Origin: Streptomyces mayonensis
GTDB lineage: Bacteria; Actinomycetota; Actinomycetes; Streptomycetales; Streptomycetaceae
Reading direction: 5' to 3'
Length of the DNA: 50,485 bases
Assembly (NCBI RefSeq): GCF_018982965.1
Contig: NZ_JACBYP010000056.1
Location: 1-50,485, forward strand
Of the stretch, positions 33,282-40,835 are shown in pieces. How positions within the stretch are numbered: position 1 is the stretch's first letter; every line of letters starts with the position of its first letter. The notes below the pieces were generated by a model that was not told where the DNA came from, did not search any database, and saw nothing but the letters and a program-made list of their open reading frames with translations. A program made the translations under genes and the position numbers.

Positions 33282-33799
33282 CCCGCGGGACCCGGGGCGG
33301 AGGCCCTCCTGGTGGTGTCCCGGCGGGAGACGGCCTCGGCCACCTCGTCGAGGGCCGTGCGCAGGGAGGCCCCGTACGCGTCGTGGGGCAGGTCGGGGGC
33401 GTGCTCCCGGGCCGCGGTGAGGTGCTCCGCCGCTGCGTGGAAGGAGCCGAGGCGGCGGTAGTCGTCGGCGAGGTTGAGGTGCAGGGACGGGTAGAAACCG
33501 GCGATGTGCAGCCCGGTGTGGTGCCGTTGGACGCGCTGCTCGGTCACGGCGCCGGCGGCGTCCAGGGCGCGGACGTCCCAGGCCAGGGCCTGGGCAGGGT
33601 CTTCGTAGAGGTCGGCGAGGTGGTGCGCGAGGGTGCAGCGGTGCAGCGGGTCGCCGGTGACGCCGATCGTGGCCCACAGGGTCAGCAGCTTCTGCCGGGC
33701 GGAGGCGGCGGCGCCGGTGCGTCCTTCGGTGACGGCTCGGGCGATGGCGTCCATTGTCGGGTCGGTGGCGGTGGCGGTGTCCGTGGGGCTTTCGTTCAT
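33278..33799 (-). CDS. TPR-like hypothetical protein
   Basis: A 173-residue soluble protein made mostly of helices. Segments such as HRCTLAHHLADLYEDPAQALAWDVRALDAAG and SLHLNLADDYRRLGSFHAAAEHLTAAREHA have the A/L/Y spacing of tetratricopeptide helices, giving perhaps three repeats, as in several uncharacterised Streptomyces proteins. There is no signal or membrane segment. It sits between the MerR-clamp fusion gene (23 bases upstream) and the PAP2 gene (4-base overlap), so the three are one transcription unit. A scaffold role is possible for the fold, but nothing more can be said. Confidence 0.68.
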   Translation of the reverse strand: MNESPTDTATATDPTMDAIARAVTEGRTGAAASARQKLLTLWATIGVTGDPLHRCTLAHHLADLYEDPAQALAWDVRALDAAGAVTEQRVQRHHTGLHIAGFYPSLHLNLADDYRRLGSFHAAAEHLTAAREHAPDLPHDAYGASLRTALDEVAEAVSRRDTTRRASAPGPAG

Positions 33800-33822
33800 G
33801 GTGGGTCCTCTGCCGGTTCCGC

Positions 33823-34926
33823 TCAGGCGGGGTGGTCGGGTGCGACGGGCATGACCAGGGTGGTGAGGTCACCGCGGTCGGCGGAGCGGATCGTGACGGG
33901 CCGGCCGGGCCCACGCAGGTCGAGCAGCACGTCGGGGCCGACGGCGGTGCTGACGGCCGGGTAGAGGGTGGTCGGCTCGAAGGAGATCTCGAGGTCCCGC
34001 CCCGTCGTGGTGGCCGTGAGCGTCGTGGCAGCCGGGAGCGGCGCGCCCGTGGCGCCCGTACGATCGACCTCCGCCGCCGGAACCGTCAGGCCGTCCCGGG
34101 TGATCCGCAGCGTGATCCGCTCGCCCAGCCGGTCTTCCAGGACCCTCAGGAGCAGGTCCTTGGAGACGGCCGCCCGGGTCGTGGGCCCGGGCAGCGCCGC
34201 GAGCATCGACCGGTGGTCGGGATACTCGTCCGCCAGCAGCCGGCAGTGCAGGTCTCCCCGGTCCGCCGTGCGCAGCAGGCATGCGTGCGGCGTCGCCTCG
34301 ATCCGCACCGCCGCGCTGCGGCGGATCTCCCCGGCGGCGGCCCGCAGTTCGTCGCCGTCGACCGTGGCGGCCCAGGAAGCGGCCGCGGCCTCCACCGGGA
34401 CCAGGGTCCGGGTCGCCAGACGGTAGCGGTCCGTCGCGGTCAGGGTGACCGCTTCCGTCGTCGCCTCGACACGCAGCGCGCCGAGTACCGGCATGCCCGG
34501 CTCGCGCACGGCCGCGGTCAGGACCTGCTCGATCGCGTCGGCCAGAACGGGCCCCCTGAGCACGGCGACCGGGACGCTCGGCTCGTGGGTGAGCGACGAC
34601 TTGACCGATGCGGCCTTCTCCCGCACCGCCTCCGCGTCCCCGAGGACCTTCGCGACGTGCTCGTCGATCAGCCGGGCGGCGTCCCCCGCTCCGGCGCCGA
34701 GCACCGCTTCGACCGCGGTGAGGGGCATGGCGAGTTCGCGGAGCCCGCGCAGCGCGGTGGCCCGTTCCACCTGGTCCGCACCGTAGTAGCGGTATCCGGA
34801 GCCCGGGTCGACCTCGGCGGGCGGCAGCAGACCGGAGTCGGCGTAGAAGCGCAGGGCGCTCGCGGTCAGCCCGGTACACCGGGCGAAGACCCCGATCGGC
34901 ATCAGTTCGGCGTTTGTGTTCGGCAC
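33823..34926 (-). CDS. MerR HTH fused to DNA polymerase III beta-clamp domains II-III
   Basis: A 367-residue protein with two unrelated parts. Residues 9-78 are a MerR winged helix (MPIGVFARCTGLTASALRFYADSGLL, GSGYRYYGADQVERATALRGLRELAMPL), followed by a dimerisation helix to about 112. Residues 124-361 match domains II and III of the bacterial sliding clamp DnaN: MPVLGALRVEATTEAVTLTATDRYRLATRTL, DEYPDHRSMLAALP (compare FPDYRRVLP of DnaN) and the C-terminal LVMPV corresponding to LMPMR. Clamp domain I is missing and its place is taken by the MerR domain. GTG 34926 is chosen because it lies six bases after the -10 box, giving a leaderless mRNA; a TTG at 34947 lies inside the operator. Function unknown; a regulator sensing DNA or clamp partners is conceivable. 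Confidence 0.8.
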   Translation of the reverse strand: MPNTNAELMPIGVFARCTGLTASALRFYADSGLLPPAEVDPGSGYRYYGADQVERATALRGLRELAMPLTAVEAVLGAGAGDAARLIDEHVAKVLGDAEAVREKAASVKSSLTHEPSVPVAVLRGPVLADAIEQVLTAAVREPGMPVLGALRVEATTEAVTLTATDRYRLATRTLVPVEAAAASWAATVDGDELRAAAGEIRRSAAVRIEATPHACLLRTADRGDLHCRLLADEYPDHRSMLAALPGPTTRAAVSKDLLLRVLEDRLGERITLRITRDGLTVPAAEVDRTGATGAPLPAATTLTATTTGRDLEISFEPTTLYPAVSTAVGPDVLLDLRGPGRPVTIRSADRGDLTTLVMPVAPDHPA

Positions 34927-34932
34927 GCCGTC

Positions 34933-34963
34933 ATCCTCGGCCTTCAAGCAGCATGAAGGTCAA
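34933..34963 (-). promoter_or_regulatory. MerR-type promoter with dyad in a 19-bp spacer
   Basis: On the minus strand TTGACC (34963-34958) and GAGGAT (34938-34933) are 19 bases apart, the unusual spacing of MerR-family target promoters. CCTTCA and TGAAGG form an inverted repeat (34941-34959, 7-base gap) inside the spacer. The GTG start follows the -10 box by six bases. It indicates autoregulation by the MerR-clamp protein. Confidence 0.75.
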
Positions 34964-34965
34964 CC

Positions 34966-35009
34966 GTGGACGGACGCCCCGGACCGTTCGGGCCGGGGCG
35001 TCCGTCCAC
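34966..35009 (-). terminator. 17-bp stem terminator after the GH30 gene
   Basis: Arms 34966-34982 and 34993-35009 are perfectly complementary over 17 bp, with two more inner pairs. The hairpin starts 19 bases after the GH30 stop on the minus strand and ends 3 bases before the -35 box of the next gene, so it insulates the MerR-clamp promoter. Confidence 0.85.
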
Positions 35010-35027
35010 GGGGAGGGAGGTGGCGGG

Positions 35028-36482
35028 TCAGCCCTTCGCCGGGAGGACGAAGGAGACCATGGAGCGGGCGGGGACGTCCGCGGTCAGGTGACCGCGGGCA
35101 CCGCGCACGGGGCTCAGTGCGCTCAGGTCGTGCTCCTCGTTGGTCAGGTAGCGCTTGACGGAGACCCCGTTCACACCGGGCAGCGCGAGGTCGGTGGACG
35201 CGTTCTGGTGGCCGTTGTTGATCACCTGGACGGCGACGGAACCGTCCTTGTTCTCGAACGCGCTCACGCCCAGCAGCGAGTTGGGGCTCTCAGCCGCGAC
35301 CCGGTGGGCGCCCGGCTTCACGAAGCGGCTGAACTGGGCCATGGCCCACAGGCGCGCCGAGGCGTCGACCTCGCCGTCCTTCAGCTGGATCAGCGCACTG
35401 TTGCTGTCGGTGTTCTCCGCGCCGATCCAGTACAGGAACGCGCTGACGCCTCCCTCGGTGAACGAGTCCTGGATCTTGTTCGCCCACTCCAGGCCCTCGC
35501 CCGCCTTGCCGATGGCGTCCCAGTGGTTGTTCCAGTCGCCGTCGAGGTCGGCCCACTCCGTCTGCCAGGTGGGCTTGTCCGTGCTCAGCGGAGAGGACGG
35601 CGCGTCCTGGTAGCCGTGACCGACGACGGTGTCGACGTACCGGGCGGCGCCGGGCACCGACTTCATCTCCTGGAGCATCTCCTCCTGGTCGCGCCAGCCG
35701 GTGGCCTCCCCGAACGCGATCTTCGTGTCCAGGTCCGACTTCCCCAGCAGCGGACCGAACACCTTCAGGAAGTCCGCGGCCTGGTAGCCGTCGGAGCGCA
35801 TGCTGGCGTACTCGGTGGTCAGGTCCGGTTCGTTGGTGAATCCGACGTGGGTGACGTCGATTCCCTCCTGCTGGTAGAACCTCAGGTACTGCACGAGGTA
35901 CTTGGCGTACGCGGTGCGCCAGTCGCCGGACGCGCAGTCCGTGCCGCGCACGCCGCACAGCTCGCCGCCGTTGCTGTCCTCGCCGTTGGTCTTCATGTAG
36001 CCCGGTGCGCTCCAGGCGTCGGCGTAGATGTTCTGCACGCCGTACTTCTGCGCCTGCTTGGTGAGCCACACCTGCCCGTTGTCGTCGCCGTCCCAGACGT
36101 AGTGCGGGGCGGCGTCGGGGGCGCCCGGGCTCTCGGGCGCGATCGACTTCATCCAGTCCCGCTCGTCCGTGGGCGAGGAGCCGATGCCGTTGCGGAGGAC
36201 GGTGAGGCCGGCGCCCTTGTCGTCGCTGAAGAGCAGGTCGAGGACCTGTTGCCGGCTCTCGGAGGGGAGGTCCTGAATCTGGCGGGCGCGTTGGAAGGCC
36301 TCGGAGAAACCGAACCCGTCGACGACCTGGTACCGCTGATGAGGATTGACCGTGATGGCGGTCCGGTCCGCGGCCTGCGCCGTGCCGGAGCCGAGGGCCG
36401 TCGCGCCGAGGACGAGCAGACCGGTGAGGGCGGTGGCGGTCCTGCCGCGCCGGCCGGTCCGCGAATTCTGCGTTCTGCGCAT
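35028..36482 (-). CDS. Secreted glycoside hydrolase family 30 enzyme
   Basis: A 484-residue secreted glycosidase. The signal peptide has arginines, a hydrophobic core TALTGLLVLGATAL and an AQA cleavage site near residue 37. The (beta/alpha)8 barrel starts VVDGFGFSEAFQRA and includes the acid/base in GFTNEPD (E218) and the nucleophile in WQTEW (E309); the last 80 residues form the side beta-domain typical of GH30 (VAVQVINNGHQNASTDLALPG, VPARSMVSFVLP). GH30 members include glucuronoxylanases, beta-1,6-galactanases and beta-1,6-glucanases; the subfamily cannot be fixed by eye. ATG 36482 is chosen because it begins the signal peptide; a longer in-frame start at 36632 would precede it by 50 unlikely residues and lie close to the promoter. 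It has its own promoter and terminator. Confidence 0.85.
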   Translation of the reverse strand: MRRTQNSRTGRRGRTATALTGLLVLGATALGSGTAQAADRTAITVNPHQRYQVVDGFGFSEAFQRARQIQDLPSESRQQVLDLLFSDDKGAGLTVLRNGIGSSPTDERDWMKSIAPESPGAPDAAPHYVWDGDDNGQVWLTKQAQKYGVQNIYADAWSAPGYMKTNGEDSNGGELCGVRGTDCASGDWRTAYAKYLVQYLRFYQQEGIDVTHVGFTNEPDLTTEYASMRSDGYQAADFLKVFGPLLGKSDLDTKIAFGEATGWRDQEEMLQEMKSVPGAARYVDTVVGHGYQDAPSSPLSTDKPTWQTEWADLDGDWNNHWDAIGKAGEGLEWANKIQDSFTEGGVSAFLYWIGAENTDSNSALIQLKDGEVDASARLWAMAQFSRFVKPGAHRVAAESPNSLLGVSAFENKDGSVAVQVINNGHQNASTDLALPGVNGVSVKRYLTNEEHDLSALSPVRGARGHLTADVPARSMVSFVLPAKG

Positions 36483-36619
36483 ACCTTGCACACCTTGTTC
36501 CGTGGAATGGACGGAGTTCACCGCGCCCGTGGAGTTCCCGCGGGAGTCCCGCGGAGGGAAAGAATGCCGGGGCGGCGAGCATGACAGTGGTGCTCTCTTC
36601 CGGCCAGAAGATGACTTCA

Positions 36620-36648
36620 ATTTATGAGCCATTTATCGGGCCGGTCAA
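36620..36648 (-). promoter_or_regulatory. Promoter of the GH30 gene
   Basis: On the minus strand TTGACC (36648-36643) and ATAAAT (36625-36620) are 17 bases apart. A transcript would start near 36613, giving a leader of about 130 bases. Ten bases upstream of the -35 box lies an AT-rich inverted repeat GGAAAT-N9-ATTTCC (36658-36678) with a TTCGAA core, a possible regulator site. Confidence 0.55.
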
Positions 36649-36731
36649 CCGTCCGACGGAAATTATTCGAATATTTCCCGCCGCCCTCAGGCGCAGGAAA
36701 TCGCAGCGGCAGTACGGAAATCGCCCGGAAG

Positions 36732-36757
36732 GCGGGCAGGCGTCGACGCCGGCCCGC
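36732..36757 (-). terminator. Hairpin after the gntR gene
   Basis: GCGGGC (36732-36737) pairs with GCCCGC (36752-36757) and encloses GGCG-TCGA-CGCC, separated by one mismatch. It lies about 50 bases after the regulator stop on the minus strand and ends the catabolic operon. Confidence 0.5.
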
Positions 36758-36805
36758 GTCGCCGTACGGCGGGCGGGGGCGGCAGGCGGGAGGGTCAGGA
36801 GCGGC

Positions 36806-37483
36806 TCAGGACCGTGCCGCGCGGTCCGCCACCCCCTGCAGATGTGCGCGCATGGCCGTCTCGCACTGCTCCGGATCCCCGACGTCGAACGCGTCCAGAA
36901 TCGCCTGGTGTTCGGCCAGGGCGATTTCCGTGTCCGTCACCCGTGTCCCGTGAAATCTCCGAAAGCGCTGCACATGCGCTCCGAGCGGATCGATGGCATC
37001 GCACAGGAAACGGTTTCCGCATTTCTTGGCGATGACGTCATGGAATGCGGAATCCGCCTGGAGATAGGCCCGGAAATCGTCGTTGTCTCGTTGCACGGCG
37101 GCCTGTGTCATGCGCGCGTGCCATTCCTGGAGCGACTGCGTGGTGCCCGCTGCGTCCCGCTCGCAGGCGTGCCGGGCGTTGTAGGGCTCGATGAGCAGGC
37201 GGGCGGCCATCAGCTGCGAGAATTCCTCGTCGGTGAGCATCGGCGCGACCGTGTAGCCCTTGAGCGGGACGCGGCGGACGAGGCCGGTGTGCTCCAGCTT
37301 CGCCAGGGCCTCGCGCAGCGGAGTGGCCGAGACGTCCCACTCGCGGGCGATGGTGTCGATGCGCAGCGGCGTGCCGGGGGCGAGGCCCTCGTCGAGGATC
37401 AGCGACAGCAGGGCTTCGTAGGCCTCGTCCATCAGTGCGGTGCGTACCGGTCCGCCGACCGTCCGCCTAACGGTGCCGCCCAT
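36806..37483 (-). CDS. GntR/FCD family transcriptional regulator
   Basis: A 225-residue regulator. The winged helix is at about 18-82 (LMDEAYEALLSLILDEGLAPGTPLRIDTIAREWDVSATPLREALAKLEHTGLV, then PLKGYTVAPM) and the FCD domain follows with metal-type ligands in DSAFHDVIAKKCGNRFL and ALAEHQAILDAFDVGDPEQCETAMRAHL. It is the last gene of the four-carbon-sugar operon in the direction of transcription and would repress that operon until the sugar or its phosphate is bound. GGAGGG eight bases upstream supports ATG 37483. A hairpin (37549-37584) between it and the preceding gene suggests lower or separate expression. Confidence 0.85.
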   Translation of the reverse strand: MGGTVRRTVGGPVRTALMDEAYEALLSLILDEGLAPGTPLRIDTIAREWDVSATPLREALAKLEHTGLVRRVPLKGYTVAPMLTDEEFSQLMAARLLIEPYNARHACERDAAGTTQSLQEWHARMTQAAVQRDNDDFRAYLQADSAFHDVIAKKCGNRFLCDAIDPLGAHVQRFRRFHGTRVTDTEIALAEHQAILDAFDVGDPEQCETAMRAHLQGVADRAARS

Positions 37484-37548
37484 GTAGTTGCCCTCCGTTC
37501 TGCCGGGCGCCGTTCCTCGCGCCTCACCGTGGCGGATCCCAGGTTAGC

Positions 37549-37584
37549 GGCCCGGGCGGGAGGCCCTGTCGCGCAGCCCGGGCC
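37549..37584 (-). terminator. 9-bp inverted repeat between dehydrogenase and gntR genes
   Basis: GGCCCGGGC (37549-37557) and GCCCGGGCC (37576-37584) pair perfectly around an 18-base loop, 20 bases after the dehydrogenase stop. It may be a partial terminator that separates gntR expression from the operon, or protect the upstream mRNA end. Confidence 0.45.
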
Positions 37585-37603
37585 GGACACCGCGCGGCCC
37601 GCA

Positions 37604-38539
37604 TCAGGTCCCGGTGTGCGGGAAGAGCAGGGTGACCAGGGCCGAGTCGTCCTCGGCGGCCAGGCCCTGCGCCATCGCCAGCTGGTAGAGCTGGTCGGCC
37701 GCGGCCGCCACCGGTGTCGACACCCCGGCCTGCTTGGCCAGTTCCACCACCAGGTGCATGTCCTTGCGGATGATGTCCAGCCGCGACCGCAGCTCCGGCC
37801 CGCCCGAACCGTCGGCGGCGCGGCGGTACTGCTGCGCCATCCGCGGGCCGCGGTCGGCCAGCATGAACGAGGCGGCGGCGCCCTGGCCGAGCACCTCCAC
37901 CGCGGCGTCGGCGTCGATGCCCAGGGAGTGCGCGAGGGCCAGGGACTCGGCCGCGGCGGCGGTGTGGATGCCGCACAGCAGTTGGTTCACGGTCTTCATG
38001 ATCTGTCCGTCGCCCACGTGGCCGCCCACGACGTGGACGGTGGTGGCCAGCCGGTCCAGGACCGGGCGGGAGACGGCCAGCGCGGCTTCGTCCGCCCCCA
38101 CCATGATGAGCAGTTCACCGGTTCCGGCCCGGACCGCGCCGCCGCTGACGGGGGCGTCGACGAGCAGGACTTCCTGTTCGGCCAGGCGCGCGGCGGCGGA
38201 CTTGACGGCGTCGACGCCGACGGTGCTGGTGACGACGACCACGGAGTTCCGTCGCAGTCTGCTGCAGGCCCCCGTGGAACCGTCGCCGTCGCCGAACAGA
38301 CAGGCGTTCAGCTGGGCCTGGTCGCGGACGGCGACCACGACGACGTCCGCGCCGTCGACCGCCTCGGCGGGGTCGGTGGCCGGGACGGCGCCCGCCTCGG
38401 CGGCCAGGTCGCGCCGCGGTCCGGAGATGTCGAAGGCGCGGACCGGAAAGGCCCCGGCCAGACGGGTCGCCATGGGCAGGCCCATCGCGCCCAGGCCGAG
38501 TACGGCGGTTGCGGGGGCGTTGGTGTGCGGCTCGGACAC
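37604..38539 (-). CDS. NAD(P)-dependent beta-hydroxyacid dehydrogenase (LtnD-like)
   Basis: A 311-residue member of the 3-hydroxyisobutyrate dehydrogenase family. Visible are the Rossmann motif AVLGLGAMGLPMATRLAG, the substrate-binding LLVDAPVSGGAVRAGTGELLIMVG and the catalytic lysine region GDGQIMKTVNQLLCGIHTAAAAESLALA, then a C-terminal KDMHLVVELAKQAGVSTPVA. L-threonate and related four-carbon-acid dehydrogenases (LtnD) are in this group, and the neighbours handle four-carbon sugars, so a threonate/erythronate-type substrate is likely. No OtnK/OtnI partners are seen. GTG 38539 is chosen since AAGGA lies eight bases upstream; the upstream extension is made of decamer repeats. Confidence 0.8.
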   Translation of the reverse strand: MSEPHTNAPATAVLGLGAMGLPMATRLAGAFPVRAFDISGPRRDLAAEAGAVPATDPAEAVDGADVVVVAVRDQAQLNACLFGDGDGSTGACSRLRRNSVVVVTSTVGVDAVKSAAARLAEQEVLLVDAPVSGGAVRAGTGELLIMVGADEAALAVSRPVLDRLATTVHVVGGHVGDGQIMKTVNQLLCGIHTAAAAESLALAHSLGIDADAAVEVLGQGAAASFMLADRGPRMAQQYRRAADGSGGPELRSRLDIIRKDMHLVVELAKQAGVSTPVAAAADQLYQLAMAQGLAAEDDSALVTLLFPHTGT

Positions 38540-38610
38540 GGTGTGTTCCTTCGGGTCTCGGTGTGTGCGGGCGGTGGGCCCGTCCGGCTCCCGGTGGTAC
38601 CGGAGAACCG

Positions 38611-38660
38611 GTGTGGGCCGGAGGGGGCCGGTGCGGACCGGCGTGGGCCGGTGTGGGCCG
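38611..38660. repeat. Five decamer tandem repeats upstream of the LtnD-like gene
   Basis: Five consecutive decamers on the plus strand (38611, 38621, 38631, 38641, 38651) follow the pattern GTGTGGGCCG, two of them identical. They lie in the leader between the GntP permease gene and the dehydrogenase start, 70-120 bases before its GTG. Confidence 0.7.
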
Positions 38661-38701
38661 GTGGACCTGTGGGCCGTTCGGGTCACGGCCCGGTGCGGTC
38701 G

Positions 38702-40030
38702 TCAGACGAGGACGGCGTGCATCAGCAGTGCCATCGCCAGGCCGACCACGGCGACGAGGGTGGACAGGACGGACCAGGTCTTGACGTTCTGGGCGACCGA
38801 CATGCCGAAGTACTCCTTCGAGAGCCAGAAGCCCGCGTCGTTGACGTGCGAGAAGAACAGGGAGCCGGCGCCCACGGCCAGGGCCAGCAGGCTCGCCTCG
38901 ACCTGTCCGGTACCGGCGGCCATGGGGGCGATGATGCCCGCGGCCGCGGTGGTGGCCACCGTCGCCGAGCCGGTGGCGAGGCGGATGAGTACGGCCACCA
39001 GCCAGCCGAGGACCAGCAGGGGGATGTTCGCCTCGGCGGCTCCCTTGCCGATGGCGTCGGCGACTCCCGAGTCGACGATCAGCTGCTTGAAACCGCCACC
39101 GGCCCCGACGATGAGCAGGATGCCCGCCACCGGCGGCAGACCGGAGGAGACGATGGAGCGGACCTCGGCCCTGCTGGTGCCCAGCGCGTAACCGAAGGTG
39201 GTCATGGCGACGAGGACGGCGAGGAACATGGCCACCAGCGGGTTGCCCAGGAAGTCCAGGACCGTGTTGTACCAGGCGTCGCCGGGGAAGGCTATGTCCA
39301 CCACCGACTTGGCGATCATCAGCACCACCGGGAGCGCGATGGTGAGCAGGGAGACGGTGAACGACGGGGTACGGCGGCCGTCGCTGTTCTCCTCGTCCAC
39401 CACGAGCGACTCCACCAGCGCCGCGGGCGGCTCCGAGTGGACCCGCTTGGCGATGTAGTTGCCGTAGAGCGGCCCGGCGATGATCACTGCCGGGACCGCC
39501 GCTATCAGGCCGAGTCCGAGCGTGGTGCCGACGTCGGCGTGCAGGGCGTCCACCGCGACGAGCGGGCCGGGGTGCGGCGGCACGAAGGCGTGCAGGGCAC
39601 CGAGGCCGGCGAGGGCCGGAACGGCGAGGCGGACCAGCGGGGTGGCGGTGCGCCGGGACATCACGACGATGAGCGGGACCAGCAGGACCAGTCCGACCTC
39701 GAAGAACATCGGCAACCCGATGACGACGGCGATGAGCGCCATGCGCCAGGGCAGCGAGCGGGCGCCCGAGCGGGCGGTGAACCTGTCGACGATACTGTTC
39801 ACCGCGCCGGAATCGGCGAGGAGTTTGCCGAGGACGGCCCCGAGTGCGATGAGCGCACCGGTACTTCCGAGAGTGCTGCCCATGCCGTCGCCGAAGGCTT
39901 CGACCACCTTGTCGAGGCCCATGCCGGCTCCGATGCCGAGCACCAGCGAGCCGGCGATGAGCGCGACGAAGGGGTGGAAGTCGAGCACGCTGATCAGCGT
40001 GACGATCACGACGATGGCGACCCCGACCAT
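38702..40030 (-). CDS. GntP family permease (gluconate/sugar-acid:H+ symporter)
   Basis: At least 442 residues with about twelve membrane helices of the GntP family. Recognisable parts are LDFHPFVALIAGSLVLGIGAGMGLDKVVEAFGDGMGSTLGSTGALIALGAVLGKLLADSG, LPMFFEVGLVLLVPLI, ALHAFVPPHPGPLVAVDAL and the C-terminal SLFFSHVNDAGFWLSKEYF. Members import gluconate and other hydroxy-acids; with these neighbours threonate or a similar compound is likely. The 5' end is uncertain: ATG 40030 falls inside the expected first helix and has no ribosome binding site, yet the frame upstream to the stop at 40136-40138 has no ATG, GTG or TTG codon. Confidence 0.82.
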   Translation of the reverse strand: MVGVAIVVIVTLISVLDFHPFVALIAGSLVLGIGAGMGLDKVVEAFGDGMGSTLGSTGALIALGAVLGKLLADSGAVNSIVDRFTARSGARSLPWRMALIAVVIGLPMFFEVGLVLLVPLIVVMSRRTATPLVRLAVPALAGLGALHAFVPPHPGPLVAVDALHADVGTTLGLGLIAAVPAVIIAGPLYGNYIAKRVHSEPPAALVESLVVDEENSDGRRTPSFTVSLLTIALPVVLMIAKSVVDIAFPGDAWYNTVLDFLGNPLVAMFLAVLVAMTTFGYALGTSRAEVRSIVSSGLPPVAGILLIVGAGGGFKQLIVDSGVADAIGKGAAEANIPLLVLGWLVAVLIRLATGSATVATTAAAGIIAPMAAGTGQVEASLLALAVGAGSLFFSHVNDAGFWLSKEYFGMSVAQNVKTWSVLSTLVAVVGLAMALLMHAVLV

Positions 40031-40135
40031 GGCGAGCAGCAGGGTGTCGTGTCCGGTCCAGCCGCCGTCCTGCGCGGAGGCCAGGGAGAGGACGGGCGAG
40101 GACGGGTCGCGGTCGGCGGTCCCGGCCGAGCGAGG

Positions 40136-40660
40136 TCAGCGAGAGGCGTCGGCCTCGCGGGAGGCGGCACGGTCCGCGGTGTCGCCGCGGTCGTAGGTGT
40201 CCAGGGCCGCGACCTTCTCGCCGGAGGGCGAGGCGGGGTCGAAGCGGTAGCCGAGCCACTCGCGGGCCAGCCGGCGGGCGAGCTCCAGACCGATGACCCG
40301 CTGCCCCATGGTCAGCACCTGGGCGTTGTTGCTCAGCACCGACCGCTCCACGGAGAAGCTGTCGTGCGCCGTGACGGCCCGGACACCGGGCACCTTGTTG
40401 GCGCTGATGGCCACGCCCAGGCCGGTGCCGCACACCAGGAGGGCCCGGTCGGCCTGTCCGGCCGCGATCAGGCGTGCCGCCGCCACACCGATGTGCGGGT
40501 AGGCGGTGTGCTCGTCCGCGCCGACACCGACGTCGGTGACGGCCGCGACCCGGGGATCGTTCTCGAGGTCGGCCTTGAGGGTCTCCTTGTAGGCGAAGCC
40601 GGCGTCGTCGCAGCCGACGACGACACGCAGTCCGTCGGAGGCCGCGGAGGTGTCCGTCAT
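40136..40660 (-). CDS. rpiB: RpiB/LacAB family sugar-phosphate isomerase (D-erythrulose-4-phosphate isomerase candidate)
   Basis: A 174-residue isomerase. It starts with VVVGCDDAGFAYKETLKADL (family: DHAG... with aldose-binding Asp), then TDVGVGADEHTAYPHIGVAAARLI, the catalytic cysteine and phosphate site LLVCGTGLGVAISANKVPGVRAVTAHDSFSVERSVLSNNAQVLTMGQRVIG. RpiB proteins interconvert ribose and ribulose 5-phosphates, but those beside DhaK-type kinases (DerI) convert D-erythrulose-4-phosphate to D-erythrose-4-phosphate. AAAGGAAG upstream supports ATG 40660. Next to the kinase gene, the DerI role is preferred, by inference. Confidence 0.83.
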   Translation of the reverse strand: MTDTSAASDGLRVVVGCDDAGFAYKETLKADLENDPRVAAVTDVGVGADEHTAYPHIGVAAARLIAAGQADRALLVCGTGLGVAISANKVPGVRAVTAHDSFSVERSVLSNNAQVLTMGQRVIGLELARRLAREWLGYRFDPASPSGEKVAALDTYDRGDTADRAASREADASR

Positions 40661-40835
40661 GGTGGTCGCACTTCCTTTCCGGTGGCAGGTCGGGTGGGGA
40701 ACGGGGAGTGAGTGAGGGAGGGACGCGAGGGGCGAGGGCGTCGCCCGCGTGAGCGCGGCGACGGGTGACTGCCGGTACGCGTCCCCGGCCGGTGCGGTCG
40801 TCCAGGACGTGGGCCGCGGTGGGCGTTGCCCGCCG

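Noticed and set aside
36581..40711. Plus-strand open frame of over 1300 codons through the catabolic operon
   Set aside because: It runs through five minus-strand genes with intact family motifs and has a repetitive Gly/Asp/Val/Gln translation, so it is not coding.
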